Shown piece by piece: positions 34,254-46,774 of a stretch of 64,000 bases of DNA. Within the stretch, counting starts at the first letter, position 1. Each line of letters opens with the position of its first letter. A model generated the notes under the pieces. It did not search any database and was not told where the DNA came from. It worked only from the letters and a program-made list of their open reading frames with translations. The position numbers and the translations under genes are program-made. The stretch spans positions 36,952,425-37,016,424 of the forward strand of contig NC_092048.1 of assembly GCF_003086295.3 (NCBI RefSeq). The letters are read 5' to 3'. The stretch comes from Arachis hypogaea (taxonomy: Eukaryota; Streptophyta; Magnoliopsida; Fabales; Fabaceae).

Positions 34254-36030
34254 TTGTACCTTATCATCTAATATAATCATTTCTAAACAGATGGGCTTTT
34301 TTTCATTTAGTGTAAATATTTTCCACAGATAAATTATGCGAACTTTGAAAAACCAATTTTCTGTGTGTTTGACAATATTGTCTAAAAGATGGTATTTTAT
34401 TGTGTAATTTTGAGATGCTTTATAGTTCAGAAATAATTCAAAGAAATTAGAGTTAGAAAAAATTGATTGAGAATGAAGTAATAGTGGTAAGAATCATATG
34501 TATGACATATAAGTAGGTTAAATAGTATAAAATATTAATATTTATAACGTAAAATTTGTTATGATCAATATTATTATTATGACATTTTTAATGTGAATGT
34601 TTATTGCATTTCATTAATGTTTTATATTTCTATTAAATAATAATATGTAATAAATTAATTAATTATGCGGTTATAATTTTAATTAGTTGTGACAGTTCAT
34701 TGTTGTAGGGCAAATTCATTAAAAAAGTTGATTAATTGATTTTTAAGTTTTGCCAAACAACTCCGCTAGGTAACCAAGAGGGGTCCAGCCAACTCCTGCC
34801 AACTCCTATTGGGCTGGACCCCAAAGCCCATTGTAGTAGAAAAAAGCACATTCTCAATCATCCAATAAACCTGATTTACCACCAATTACCACTAGTAATC
34901 GTAATTAACACAATCTTTCACTGTTTCAGTACTGCGTCAACCCCAATCCCCGACGGCTGCGACTCCCGACCTATCCCCTCCATCCTCAGTTGTGTTTTCT
35001 ATCGCTGACGTCAACATTGGTCAGCGCCGGCCGCGCTTTTTGTCAGTGAGCAACACTGGTCTCGACGCCTGCGTCGCTAGCGATTTTATCGGTGAGCAAC
35101 CCTTGGTACTCGGAATTGTAGTTCGGCGCCACCACTGTGGGTCCTTACGCAGGTCACTCATCGCCGTTCTCATGAAGGCGCGTTGCATTCCCTAGTTGGC
35201 CACCAAATGGCCCCTCCGCGTGCTCTGCCTCCACGCTCGCCGCGTTGGACGTCTACGGTGTCGTCGTGTAGCTATTATTCGTTGAACTCGTTGGTTAGTA
35301 CTTATATTTGTGTTTTGGTTGAATTTAGTATGACTGTAGGATCATGTGGATGGTAGTTGATAAAAGTGTTAATTGATTGTTGGAATTTATGTTGATTCAA
35401 AGTGTTACATGATTTTTCAGTTGGACTAGTGCATGTTGCCAGTGAAAGATTTTATTCGTGTCTCTTGCCTGAGTTTTTGTTAGATGTGTCATTGATGGAG
35501 GTGTGTTCAGGTAAAATTGATTGACTGTGTCTTTAGTGAATGTGTTTTTTAGTACTTATTTATGTGTATTGTTCGAATTTATTCTAAGTATAAGATCATG
35601 TGGGTGATAATTGATGAAATTAACTTTTCTAAGTAGAAGTGTTTTAGTGTTTTAGTTTAAATTTGATTTTTCTGCTCTGCTCCATGATTCAGATTATTTG
35701 TCAGTAAATTCATTTATCTGACTTTGTTCAAGTTGTGTTTATTGAAAGTGTTACATGATTTTTTTGTTGGATCAGTTCATGTTGCCTGGTGAAAGATTTT
35801 ATGCATTTTTCTCTTATCTGACCTTTTTATTAAATGTATCTTTGATGGAGGTGTCTTCGGGTGAACTTACTTGAATGTGACTTGAGTGAATGTGTCTTCT
35901 CTCGACTGAATTTAATTGGTTTTATTCAATACTCAATGTTTTTCACTCCATTAATGCAGTTTGCTATTGAATGAATTTATGTTTTGTTATCCTTGTAACT
36001 TAGTTCTAGTTGATGGATTTTACATGCAGG
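34254..36030. other. Probable left part of a MULE derivative: TIR-like end and GC-rich leader
   Basis: 34254-34730 is AT-rich without features. At 34744-34800 a phrase (gccaaacaactccg ... aaccaagaggggtccagccaactcctgccaact) is loosely matched in inverse orientation near 39020-39060 (ggcaaa ... ggggaccaagag ... gccaact). A GC-rich block at 34925-35275 (cgccggccgcgc, ctccacgctcgccgcg) resembles the leader blocks in the MULE TIRs. Open frames here are not recognisable proteins. No exact ends or target duplication were found. Confidence 0.35.
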
Positions 36031-36177
36031 ACACCTTGAAGGAATATAGGAAGAAAATAATGCTCGATATCATCATGGATCCTAATAATTCGGCCATTAA
36101 TCAAGCACTGAAGGCCCTCGACAAACGTCCTCAACTTGTTGTGCGACACAATCATCCCAGGAACAAACATAAGGAGG
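36031..36177 (+). pseudogene. Exon-like fragment, possible Ulp1-like C-terminus
   Basis: Between an acceptor (tttacatgcAG, 36029-36030) and a donor-like gtaagg lies an open exon reading DTLKEYRKKIMLDIIMDP, NNSAINQALKALDKRPQ and onward to HNHPRNKHKE. This resembles the C-terminal tail after the catalytic Cys of MULE-borne Ulp1-like proteases. It is an isolated piece and the assignment rests on wording alone. Confidence 0.35.
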
Positions 36178-36549
36178 TAAGGACTTCGTTCATAGCACCG
36201 AGCACGAAAAGTATGATTTGGTGTGCTAACGGCATACCCAAAAAAAAAAAAAACACTACAAATGAGAGAAACATGAAAAGAAAAAAGTTGCATAGAATAT
36301 TATTGTTTAACTAGTATTATGATACCCCTCCTGCTGAACAACATTTGTTTCATGTTGATAGTTTCCTTGTGTTACACATATTGATTATTTATTTTGGATT
36401 CATATATTCTTATTAGTTGGTGTTTTTGTTTATACTCTTGTGGAATTTTGTTTTCACATGTAAGATCCGTCTATGGTGGTTTTGAATCCTATGTTGGGAC
36501 ATTAATCTTATTAATGGGTGTTTTTGTTCATGCATGTGGCCACGCAGAC
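36178..36549. other. Spacer, no gene
   Basis: Contains a poly-A run at 36241-36253 followed by gene-free T-rich sequence. Confidence 0.4.
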
Positions 36550-36995
36550 TGAAAGGTAACTTTTGTTGAATGTGTCTTCAGATGATATGTCTTTTTATGC
36601 ATGTGTCTTTAAAATGGAGGTGTCTTCTGTTGAATGTTTCTTTCAGGAAGTGTCTTTTTATGTATGTGTCATCTACAGGAGGTGTCTTTTGTGGATATGT
36701 CTTCAGAAAGTGTCTTTTATGCATGTGTCTTCCACAGGAGGTGTCTTTTGTGGATGTGTCTTTAGGTGTAGTGTCCTTTTTATAAATGTGTCTCCTACAG
36801 GAAGTGTATTTTGTGAATATGTCTTCAGAAAGTGTCTTTTTATGCATGTGTCTTCTCATGGAAGTATCTTTTTGTGGACATGTCTTTAGGAAGTATCTTT
36901 TTATGTACGTGTCTTCTAATGGAGGTGTCTTTGTAGATTTATCTTCTTATTCATGTGTCTTTTACATGGAGGTGTTTTTTGTGAACGTGTGTACA
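36550..36995. repeat. Minisatellite of GTGTCTT blocks
   Basis: About seven imperfect copies of a unit of roughly 55-60 bp, built as ggaggtgtcttttgtggat / atgtcttcaggaagtgtctt / tttatgcatgtgtcttct. GTGTCTT or a one-base variant recurs every 12-30 bases. Looser versions occur upstream at 35500-35900 (ggaggtgtgttcagg, ggaggtgtcttcggg) and downstream at 37345. Long open frames across it on both strands are by-products of the repeat. Confidence 0.8.
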
Positions 36996-38538
36996 ACACT
37001 ATAAGTTGTATAACTAGAGCTGATCCACCTTAAAGTTTGAACCTAAAAAACTTATAATAGTATAATAACATAATATAATAACATGTACTTGTCTAGATTT
37101 CAAGTTACAATTTTAAATGCACAGGACTCGCCCATTCTCAATGCTTTATAATTATCAATGTATCACACACAAAAACAATAGTATAGTCCATTAGTTTCCG
37201 CTTCATTTTAATACTTGTGGAATTTCAAAAACGTACATAATAAAAAAATAATTATTCTTCATAAATAACCAAAACCGACTAAGTAAACCATCACATAAAA
37301 AGTATGTACAACACAGGTAGAGAGTCGTCTAACTATTCCTACATGGAGGTGTCTTTTGATTAGATAATTCTACACAAGAATAGGAAATACTTTTTCAATA
37401 AATAATTAAAATTTTGGCAATCTACTACATACATAGATATTGTACTTTTAAGATGCCGCATTTGAAATCTCTACCTGCACCAAAAACAAATTAATGCTAT
37501 ACAAAAATTATATTATGACTCGTTGTTTCTTTCGTTTATTTGTTGTTGGTTGCCTCTAAACAGAACATCAACTCTCAATTGTACAATACATAAAATCCAT
37601 CTACAATGCAAAAAATATCAATCTAATAAAAAAAACTTTCTATCAACCCAACTTTACATCATAAAACCCAGTACATCAACCCCTCCATTGTACATAAACA
37701 CAAACAACAACTCATAAGAAACTCTCCAAAGGCTATTTTCGGATGTCGTCTTCTTCTTCTTCTTGTATGTTTTTTACTCTGCAAATGTACAATAACAAGA
37801 AAAATCCAAAATCTTTAACAAAAAATCTAAAAAAAAAACACATTTGAAACTTACAAAATAGAAACATTCAAAATATAGAGAAAAAAAAGAAACATGCAAA
37901 ATAATAGAAGAAGACACATCTGAAACCTCAAAAAACGAAAAATCTACAACTTAAGGGAGTTAGATTACAAACATAAATGAAGTTTAAGCTAGAAATATTC
38001 CTGTTTAAGCAACAACACTCATAAGCTTTCCTTAGACAAATTTTGTTCTTCAGTAGATGATAGAAGTTGAAATCTTTCCTAACTAGTCAAGATTTTAATT
38101 TATCCACAAAATAAGTCATGACTTTCAACGAGTCAAAATGACTCTACTTATTATTCTCCCATGCATGAACACACACAACAGATTAAAATTCCTAAATTGC
38201 AAAATCAGAATCCTACTTATGGGATAGACAATTATTGAAAATTTGGAATTGCCATAACATTGGATTGGAACACCCTCTTTTCTCTTTTCCTCAAACATTT
38301 AATGTCAAATAAAATAATAAAAAAATCAATTCTTCAATGCCATTGAGTTAGAATTTACCTGAAAAAACACAACTTCTCCATGGTTGCATTTACTGCAACG
38401 AGCCTCCTTAGTGTGTGAAAGAGTTGGGTCTGCAACTAGTAAAAATAATTCCAAAATTCAAACACCATACACATGTGGATTCACATATAAAACCAACAAA
38501 AATTCCAAAACCAGTGAATATACTTGATCCTCCAAAAT
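36996..38538. other. AT-rich spacer, no gene seen
   Basis: No recognisable protein, RNA or transposon end. Several short A- and CTT-rich runs (for example ttcttcttcttctt at 37750). Confidence 0.4.
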
Positions 38539-39070
38539 TCAAACATCAAACACATACTTGGACAAATAAAAAATTTGAAGAGGGAGATTGAACCATTGAG
38601 TGACTGTACCTGATTCAAATTTGAACTCTGGATGGTGCAACGGCAAGGCAGGACGCGTCACAGCTGCGATGGAGGACGCGTGGTGGATAGGCGGTGAGTG
38701 GGAGATTGGCTGCACGCGAAGAAGGGTGGCTGAAGGGGCGCAATGGCAGTGAAGCAGACGTGCGATGCTGGCTGTCTTTTCTGGATGAACCGCGGATGAG
38801 GCGGTGGTAACAAATGCAAGGAGACTAGGGTGGAGGCGGGACGAACGAAGCGGCTGCTGTCTTTGGAGAGAGGGCATCGTAGGGGGCTTGGGAGAGAGAT
38901 TAGGTTTCTGAGAGTGAAAATGAAAATGAAAGAGTAAGTTTTGATTAAATGATGATTATTCAAATTTTATTTTTTAAAAAATATAAAAATAATTATTGAT
39001 TTATTGTTGTCAAAAGTTGGCAAACTATCTCTTGGTCCCCAATACTTTTTCTTTGCCAAATAACCAAAAT
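38539..39070 (-). other. GC-rich block and TIR-like end, right side of the MULE derivative
   Basis: On the minus strand 38940-38600 is C/T-rich with CCGCCTC and CTCCTTGC phrases and a fortuitous open frame, similar in style to MULE leader blocks. It is followed by the inverse partner (39020-39060) of the phrase at 34744-34800. The pair would bound an element of about 4.3 kb that contains the minisatellite and the exon fragment. Weak evidence. Confidence 0.3.
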
Positions 39071-39386
39071 TGCTACATGACATTATTAAAAAAGAAAACA
39101 TGATTTAAATTCAACATAAAAAAAGTTAGTATGAACTTTTATATAATAAAAATAGATAGATTAATTAATGAATGCTTATTAATTGCAAGCTCATAAACAT
39201 TATTTTTTGTTTAATAAGCATGATAACAGAATAAAAATTATGAAAAAAAAATAAAAGGGTAAAACAAAAAAAACTGGTGAAAGTAGGGTTCAGGGACCGA
39301 AACAAGGAAACAAACACACAAAAAAAAAAACAGCTAATCTCCTCTTAATCTAAAAGTGCTAGAAAAATCCATTTCCAAAGAATGTA

Positions 39387-39623
39387 CTATGTTCGTTGGA
39401 GGCAATGAACTCCAGGAGGTAAATATTGTCCTTTTTTAGCCATTAGGTCCGTAGCACTATTAGCTTCTCTCAAGGCATGACACCACTCAACTTTCTGCAG
39501 GCTTGTTATCAAGTTTTCAACTTCGTTCAAAAGCAGCCTGTACGGGTGACAACCATTAGACAGACTTGAGCAATTTTTCAGAATAATGAGTGAGATTATC
39601 AATAATAACATATAAATCTTCAA
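39387..39623 (-). pseudogene. LINE-type RNase H fragment
   Basis: The minus-strand frame ends with HPYRLLLNEVENLITSLQ, VEWCHALREANSATDLMAKK and GQYLPPGVHC. This is the C-terminal half of the RNase H-like domain (RVT_3) found in plant LINE polyproteins, with the conserved H-x-x-R-E-A-N-x-x-A-D motif present as HALREANSATD. The rest of the LINE is absent. Confidence 0.6.
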
Positions 39624-39639
39624 TGGACAAATTAAAGTA

Positions 39640-40486
39640 ATTTACCTCATCTAATTGATCATGACCAGCTATTAGACAGACTTGTGCTTCATATTCGGAG
39701 TCTTCATCCTTATCAGAATCATTTTTTAGATCCTCTCATGAAGTCATAAGCACTTTCTTCTTTCTTGAGCTTAGGGAAGTTGAACTTGAAGTGTCTTGCC
39801 TCCTTACAGTGATGACAGATGACTTTACTTAGATCCCTTTTTGCTCCTTTGAACTTGATCCCTTGTACTTGCCTTTACTCCTCATTAGCCTTCTCAATCT
39901 TCTAGCAAAAAAAAAAAAGACAATTTCATCATCCGAAAAACTATCATTGGAATCATCATCCAATGACTCAACTTTTGATTTTAGGGTCAATCTTTTTCTC
40001 TTTGTGTCTTGACTGGTGTGTGTGGTTTCATATACTAGAAGTTTTCCTATCAACTCATCATAGGTTAAAGGTCTCAGGTTGTTGCTCTCAGCCACAACAG
40101 TGGCTTTTGTTTCTTACTCTTTTGATAGGCTTCTAAGAACTTTTTTCGCAAGTGTTTGTTCAGTGTGGGTCATACCCATAGCATCCAAGCTGTTTATGAT
40201 GATTGAGAACCTCTCAAACATCTCATCAATGGTTTCTCCATCCTTCGTGGAAAACATTTCATACTCTTTTCGTAGCATATCGATCATTGTTTTGTTTACT
40301 TGTTTGGTACCTTCGTGTGTGACTTAGAGTTTATCTCAAATCTCTTTTGTCATCTTGCATCTAGATACCTTCTGATATTTCTCGAAACTGATAGCACAGT
40401 GTATCGAGTTAATGGCTTTTGCATTTAACTCCACCTTCTTCTTGTCTTCATCATTCCATTCAGCTTCTTTCTTTGGAGTCACCATG
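39640..40486 (-). pseudogene. Copia-type retrotransposon gag (UBN2) pseudogene
   Basis: On the minus strand, from about 40484, the frame shows the UBN2/gag domain: IHCAISFEKYQKVSRCKM, a TKEIWDKL phrase, MFERFSIIINSLDAMGMT, AESNNLRPLTYDELIGKLL. A degenerate zinc knuckle VICHHCKEARHFKF follows and then an acidic stretch ending near 39640. At least one TAG replaces Trp in the KEWE-type motif, and a frameshift is needed after DDEIVFF. No protease, integrase or RT follows, so only gag is left. Confidence 0.75.
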
Positions 40487-42193
40487 TATCAGAGCAGGAA
40501 AACAAAATCAGAGCAGGAAAGAAGAAGAAGATGACTCAACCATGTATCCTAATTCAATTACCTTGTGCAATGCAACCTATATCCAGTCTCCACCACAACA
40601 ATAGTAAAATTGTTACTATCTTTTTAAGTATTACATACACCAATTTCCAACAATTCAACCTAACCCTATCAAGGACAAACCAAGCTTCAACATAAGCTTA
40701 ACTTGGCTAGGTTACCTCTTAGCCTTTTAACACACTAAGTGCTCACCCAACTTAGCAAGGGATACCTCAGATACAAGATACAAAACAGAAATATAACCAA
40801 AGGAGATCTGAAATAAATCTTGACTTTTCTCTTCAAGTATCTCTCTTAGCCTTTTCTCTCAATGGCTTTTTTTTTAATGTCTCTTTTATATGCCTTTTTC
40901 CTCTGAATAGAAACAAAGAAAGATACAATATACAAACAGAATAATTAATAATAAATCATGAAGGAGATGATGTTGAATAGCTCAAACTCTATACGCTTAA
41001 CTAGTTTCTGAACTCTCAAATGTTACCATTCATCTTGGCAGAATACTCCATTTTGTGTAGGTGCAATGCTTCCAAGACTTCAAGCTTCAATTTGTGAGGT
41101 TTCTCTCTTCTCTGATTTGGGTTCTCCCTCCTGTATCATAACTGAAGTTGATTTTTCTTTCTGTATGGAGTGAGGTTGCCAAGGCTAGGGCTTACTTTTT
41201 AAAGTTAGCTCTTTGATTCTTGAACCAGCTGAGGTCTTCACTTTCTTTTCTTTACTCAAACCCAAAAATAGGGATTTAAAATCAGAGGTAAGCAATGTAG
41301 CGAGTAGATTGACATCAGCGAGTTCATTGGTAATAGATCCTCAATGGATTTGATAAATCAAAATTATTAATCTAGTGCTTTGGCCCCAAGTTTCAATATT
41401 AGCCTTTGATTCACAGCAAATTAAAGTAACCTCCACTTTTTCCATATTACTCAAAATAGTTGTGCAGAGAAGAAAGTGAGATCAACAAGTAATTTACTTG
41501 CATGTTTATGGAAATATTTTACCTTTTTCTTCTTGACTTGAACATTTGCTTTTGCTTCAATCTTAATTTGACATAGTCATTAGAGATTGTTTTTTCTTTC
41601 TTCCTCTTTGGTACTCAAGAGAAAAGTGTTTTTCTATTCCTTCTTAGTGCCATACCCAAATCATAACATCACCATCAGCTAGAAACTATTCTATCCATGA
41701 AGGCATTGGGCTGGTGCTTGCATTTGATGCTTTTGTCTAAGTCTCCATACAATATACTGCTTGCTCTTTATATTGGGCCGCACTAATGATTTTTGACTTG
41801 GGCCTGCAACACTTAAACCACTCATAAAAAACACATTTGGGTAATCAACCTAACCAAAGTATGTTTGTCATCACCAAAAATGTTATTATTATTTTCTAAA
41901 TTCAACAACACTAAATTAAATTTAACAACTATAGTATATAAGTAGATAGAATATTAGTAATTGAGTTAGAAAAAGCCTGCAATACTCCCTAGGAGCACTA
42001 TATAACTTCAGATCATAACCCATATCATGTCCTCTCTATGTTCCTTCTATTTGGCCACTTGTCACGATCTCTATCATGCCATCACATTTCTACATGTATA
42101 GAAAATTTAATACTTCTACACCATACAACTCATCTCATCATTAAATCCATGCTAAAATTAAAAGTAAGACTCGTAATGGATATAGTTTGCTAG
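40487..42193. other. Repeat-derived spacer, no gene
   Basis: Begins with an AT-poor stretch with a duplicated (a)tcagagcagga phrase (40486-40520). It then has sequence that looks like LTR or untranslated retrotransposon DNA read in reverse (agtgctcacccaacttagcaaggg). From about 41880 to 42190 it is unremarkable. No ORF content is recognised. Confidence 0.35.
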
Positions 42194-43229
42194 TGTAACA
42201 CCCTACCACACAGAGCTTTACGCCTAGGACGTAAATCAAAGGTGACGAGGCGCTTCGACCTCTAAAAATAAAATACATGCATATAAATATAACAAGGATA
42301 TTATATCTAGGATCCTTGAAAAGAAGTTAAACGAAATACAAACAGGAAGGCGCACCACTCACAAACGGATAAATGTAGAAAGATAGGTAAGGTCAAACGG
42401 AAAAGGATAATGTATATATAAGATCAGAGTTTCCAAAAATACAATTAACAAGCTCTAGGCTCAGCCTGTGAAGCAAAGGCCAACCAGAGTATACATATAC
42501 ATATATATAACCCAAAATATATGATAAAACACCTATTTCTCCAAATCTGCCTCTAAGAGGGACAAAACATAATATATACAAGGTGGAGAATCTATATACA
42601 TATATACAAGGCATAAAATAAAATACAATAACGCCGAAATAATCAACTTCGCTTGCAGAGGGAACTTCAGATGCTCACCGAGGTGCATCTCGACCTACAT
42701 CTGAAAAACGACAACATACCGGTTCTCAGCATAGTAATGGTGTCCATATAAATAATATATAAGGTCTCGAAAAAGCCAGAGGCAATCCTAGAAATCCAAC
42801 ACTCAGAATTAAACTTGTGAATAAGCTAAAGTAGTTTTTGGGATTATACTCTAAGGTTTCCAAGTTATAACTCAAATTCTAGCTTAACCCTTCAATTCAT
42901 GCTTCCTCCAACCCTTCGAACTCCGGTGGAACTACCTTCGTCACTCCTCCGCCAGACAAGAGGCCTCTCAGTTGCATAGACAAACAATACAGGCAAGGAA
43001 AACACAAATAGAATGTAGTTACAGCAGGTAGAACATATAGCAAATAAGCATAGTTAATCAAATAGGAAAACCTAAGAATGCACGCTCAAACAAATACATA
43101 TGATGTATGCCTGTCCTATAGCCGATGAGTCTCATCTGTCAGTTATAAATCCAAACCCGACATGTCCAGTAGCTAACCATGGACAGAACACCAAACATGG
43201 AGTAAGTGGGACCAAACTGCAACCTTTGC

Positions 43230-43505
43230 ATCTTACCCGCATACCCGGAGCAGGAGACAACCTCACCACTGCCTCTTACCCAGGCAGTGTTACAGTTCTC
43301 GACCCGGAGCTAACGACGACAAAACTCAACCCTTGCATTTTACCCGGAGTCTCGAACTCTCCTAGAGCAAGTGGATAACATCACCGCATCTTACCCGGCT
43401 TATTGACTCTTACCCGGAGCAAGTGAAAAAGACCACTGCATCCTACCCGGAGTCATAACACATACCCGGAGCGAATGGACAATGCCACCTCCTCTTACCC
43501 GGTCA
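43230..43505. repeat. TACCCGGAG-based short tandem repeat
   Basis: TACCCGG or CGACCCGG occurs about nine times in 270 bp. The recurring wording is gcatct-TACCCGGAG-caagtgga-acaccac, with a period of roughly 30-40 bp and drift. It lies inside the LTR-like block. Confidence 0.65.
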
Positions 43506-43869
43506 CGTATACCTCGTTACCATTCAATTCATTCACTCAGTCAAATTACAATTCATCAGTATCATCAATATTGCATTATTCTCAAAATTGTCTCATTCAT
43601 TACTTTCATCATCTCATCAAATCAAATATCCCCTTCTTCAACTCCTCCGATAGCAATTCTATCTTCTTCCACTCACTAACCTTTACTTTGTACCTAAAAC
43701 CTCACTAATAAGCCTTAAATAGAACTTTTAGAGGTTTGAAAAATTAGAGGAATGATTGATAGTTCAAAAACAATGAATTTTTATCAAAACAGTTATTTCA
43801 GAGGTTTACAGGCTTACCGAAAAGGTCAAACGGTCAAAAATAGAGTTTTTGGGTAAAACAGAGTGTTGT

Positions 43870-44065
43870 GTATATGCATCATTGCTGTGTGTACGCACGC
43901 AACAGAATGACGTTCCCTTCTTGTGCGTACGCATCGCTGTGTGCGTAAGCACACTTGCAAAATCCTCAGGGTGTGCATGCGCACACCCCCTTGTGCGTGT
44001 GCACGAGCCAAAACGCACTCCCTGTTCTGTGCGTACGCACACTAGTGTGCGTACGTACACACACC
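43870..44065. repeat. Cluster of GTGCGTACGCAC palindromes
   Basis: In under 200 bp there are about eight variants of the self-complementary 12-mer GTGCGTACGCAC, for example tgtgtacgcacgc, gtgcgtacgcatc, gtgtgcatgcgcacac, gtgcgtacgcacac and gtgcgtacgtacac. Each could form a cruciform or serve as a binding site on both strands. Overlapping open frames in both directions are by-products. Confidence 0.8.
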
Positions 44066-45420
44066 AGAATTCCTGGTTTTCTGCAACTTAGAAAAATTTA
44101 GTTTTTGGTACATAACTTCCGATATCCATAACTTTCACTACAAAATTCTATTTTTCACAAACTTTATATCGTTATAAAGCTCTTGAAATTATCTTTAATT
44201 TGAAATAGATTTCATTCAAATCCAAAATCCGAGGCTCAAGTTATGGATCGGCAAAGTTCATTAAAAATCAAATTTCTTCCAAAAAGTTTAAAACCTCTAT
44301 TTTCCAACATTTCATCCTCAAACCAAAATTTCTCAACCCAAAACAACCCAAATTCCAACCAAAATCCTTCCATACCCTTATCATCCCCTCTCAACGTATC
44401 AATGTCCAATTCTATCAATTTCAATCCAACAAATTCATAATCAACCAACATTATTTATAAATAAACAATTAATTATTATCATTATTCATAATCAACATCA
44501 AAACTCATCAACAATCAATGATTCGCCACATTCTCATTATAGGATCAACATTCACATTCAATATCCTCATTAATCATCATCAAATCACCAATCATCAACC
44601 CATTTCAAGACAACTCAATATTTTCATTAAAATTACTAACTCATAACATACAAACATGCTTCAACCTATCTTATGGTCATCTAGCCTACGTTTTCACACG
44701 ACATTATATATTACCTATGAGAAACCAAAATCATACCTTGGTTGATTTCTCCCTAATGCCGAAGCACCACAAATATACCCGTTCCTCAAGTGTCCAAAGC
44801 CCCAAAGCCTCTCCAAACAGAATTTCAGCCATCGAGACCCAAATTCAAGCTTTTAATACCACCAATTAGCCTCCAAAAACTCATAATTTCAATCTAATAC
44901 TATATAAATATCACTAAATCAACATAGGGTTTGTTATACCAACAATTACACAAGGGTTAGATAATTTCCACCTTACCAACGGAGGTTTAGAACAAGATCC
45001 GGCAAGTCCACAAAATTAATTTGATCCTAAATTACCAAAATTACACAAAATCTCAACACCAAAGCTCAATAAATTTTGAATTCAAGGGTTGGGCAGCTGG
45101 AAATGAGAATGAGGATTACCAACAATTTTGTTCGGTGGGTTTTGTAGAGTTCCACGCAGTGATTGTGTGACCGCAAATAGTGTAGCGATCAGAACTCCGA
45201 ATCAAAAGTTGTGTGGGTTTGAAACTCAATCAAGGGTTTGGCTATGGCTTCTTCTCCTTCCTTGTGTCTTCAGCGTGAAACCCATATGAATTGGGGAAGA
45301 AGAAGAGCTGAAGCTCTTCATTAAAAGGCTATTGGGTTGGGCATTGCGCCCGTTATGGGCCCGGTTCGGTCGGTTTGGCTCGTTTGACCCAATTTTGAGT
45401 TAAAATTTTTAAAATTAGTG

Positions 45421-46774
45421 TCAAAATTCATATTTTAATTATTTTTACCATTCTAACTTATTAAATTTAATTTTTTAATTTTTTTAAATAATAATAAATT
45501 TATTAACTCATTATTTACTAATTACTCAAAATTTAAAGAGAGAGTTTAGGTATAACTCCTAACTCTATTTACAAATTTAAATTTTTTTCTTAAATTCAAT
45601 CTTACTCTATTTACGAATTTAAAATTTTTTAGTTTGAACACTATTTGTACTTTAAAATTCTCCAACTGACTCTATCAACAAAATGTTAATTTATTTTCAA
45701 TCAAACAAAATATTTAATGTATAATCAATTGTTTGTTTTATTAGAAAACTAGAAATGCACATTCACAATAAAAAACAGAATATTTATATATATTCAATTG
45801 CTTATTTTATTAAAAAATTAGAAATGCACATTCACACTCAGAAACAAAATACATTTACATATAATCAATTAAATATTTACCCACGCTAAAAATACAGATT
45901 CAATGATATGGGTAAATTGGGTAAGATTAGTACCAAACTCGAACTTTATTCTATCCACAGTTCAATTGCTCCACTTCCAATTTCATAGTAAAGCAGACTA
46001 TCAATCTTAAACATATTAAGTCGAATAAGGTATCCAAAGAGTTAATATTATGAGATCCAAAACAACCAATTTTTTTATAACTTCTTTCAATTTCAAATTG
46101 TTGCAAGATTATCATCGCTCATCTCCCAACTCAAATACAACATTACATCGTCATCGAAAATTATTTATGTATATTAACAACTAAAATGTCTAAGTGGCAT
46201 GGAATACTTATACATAAGAGTCTTAATTCGAGTCTCTTCTCAATCAATCTACTCCGCAATCATTAAGGGGTCGGATTGTAAACTCCCTCCTGTCAAATTG
46301 AAACGGATTGAATAACGGCATATGCAGATGGTAATGCCAGACCTTCCATAATAACCAGGTTTATTTACTGAAATCGATCATAGAAGAGGTCGAGAGCAAG
46401 TTTGACCGTAAAAATATTTGCTCTCCGAAGTCAACAATTTTTTCACTGGGACCCCCTCTATTTTAGCGCCAAATACTCTCTCTCTTCTGAACGCGTTTCT
46501 CTTTAATCCCGAAGTGAAATTCCCTGTCTTTAACCGCAGCGGTGATACGCATAGCCAGCATCTATCACTGCATCTGCACGAGGGAATTGTACACGTGGCC
46601 CATGGAAGGTGGTCGCAACACACGAGTCAATGCTTCTAATGAGGGTTTCGTCGAACGGCTGCAAAGGTGAGATGAGCAATGCTTCTATGAATTTGAACCG
46701 AACGATGCATGCTTTAACCAAGGGCCGCACGATGAAGATGGCATGCGGATCCGGCCGTTGAATATTTACAAAAA
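45421..46774. other. Intergenic DNA and upstream region of the TCX gene
   Basis: AT-rich up to about 46250, then composition rises toward the gene. No recognisable elements beyond a CT-rich tract. The small open frames at 46378-46730 look fortuitous. Confidence 0.4.

Larger units (their letters stand above)
42194..45420. mobile_element. Gypsy-type LTR (solo or truncated), right edge uncertain
   Basis: Starts TGTAACACCCTACCACACAG, the characteristic beginning of legume Gypsy (chromovirus) LTRs, and continues with gctttacgcctaggacgtaa. No gag or pol is found on either side. Within it are the TACCCGG repeat (43230-43500) and the GTGCGTACGCAC palindrome cluster (43870-44065). Near 45240-45410 is GC-richer sequence (gcgcccgttatgggcccggttcgg). 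No matching 5-bp flank was found, so the right end is not fixed. The family name is recognition only. Confidence 0.5.

Noticed and set aside
36563..37004. Cys/Val-rich open frames (MCLPQEVSF-like) as a protein
   Set aside because: They are translations of the GTGTCTT minisatellite in three frames and on both strands.
43806..44091. Cys/Arg/Thr-rich ORFs on both strands (VCVRTHTSVRT-like)
   Set aside because: They are produced by the GTGCGTACGCAC palindromes and are similar in both directions.
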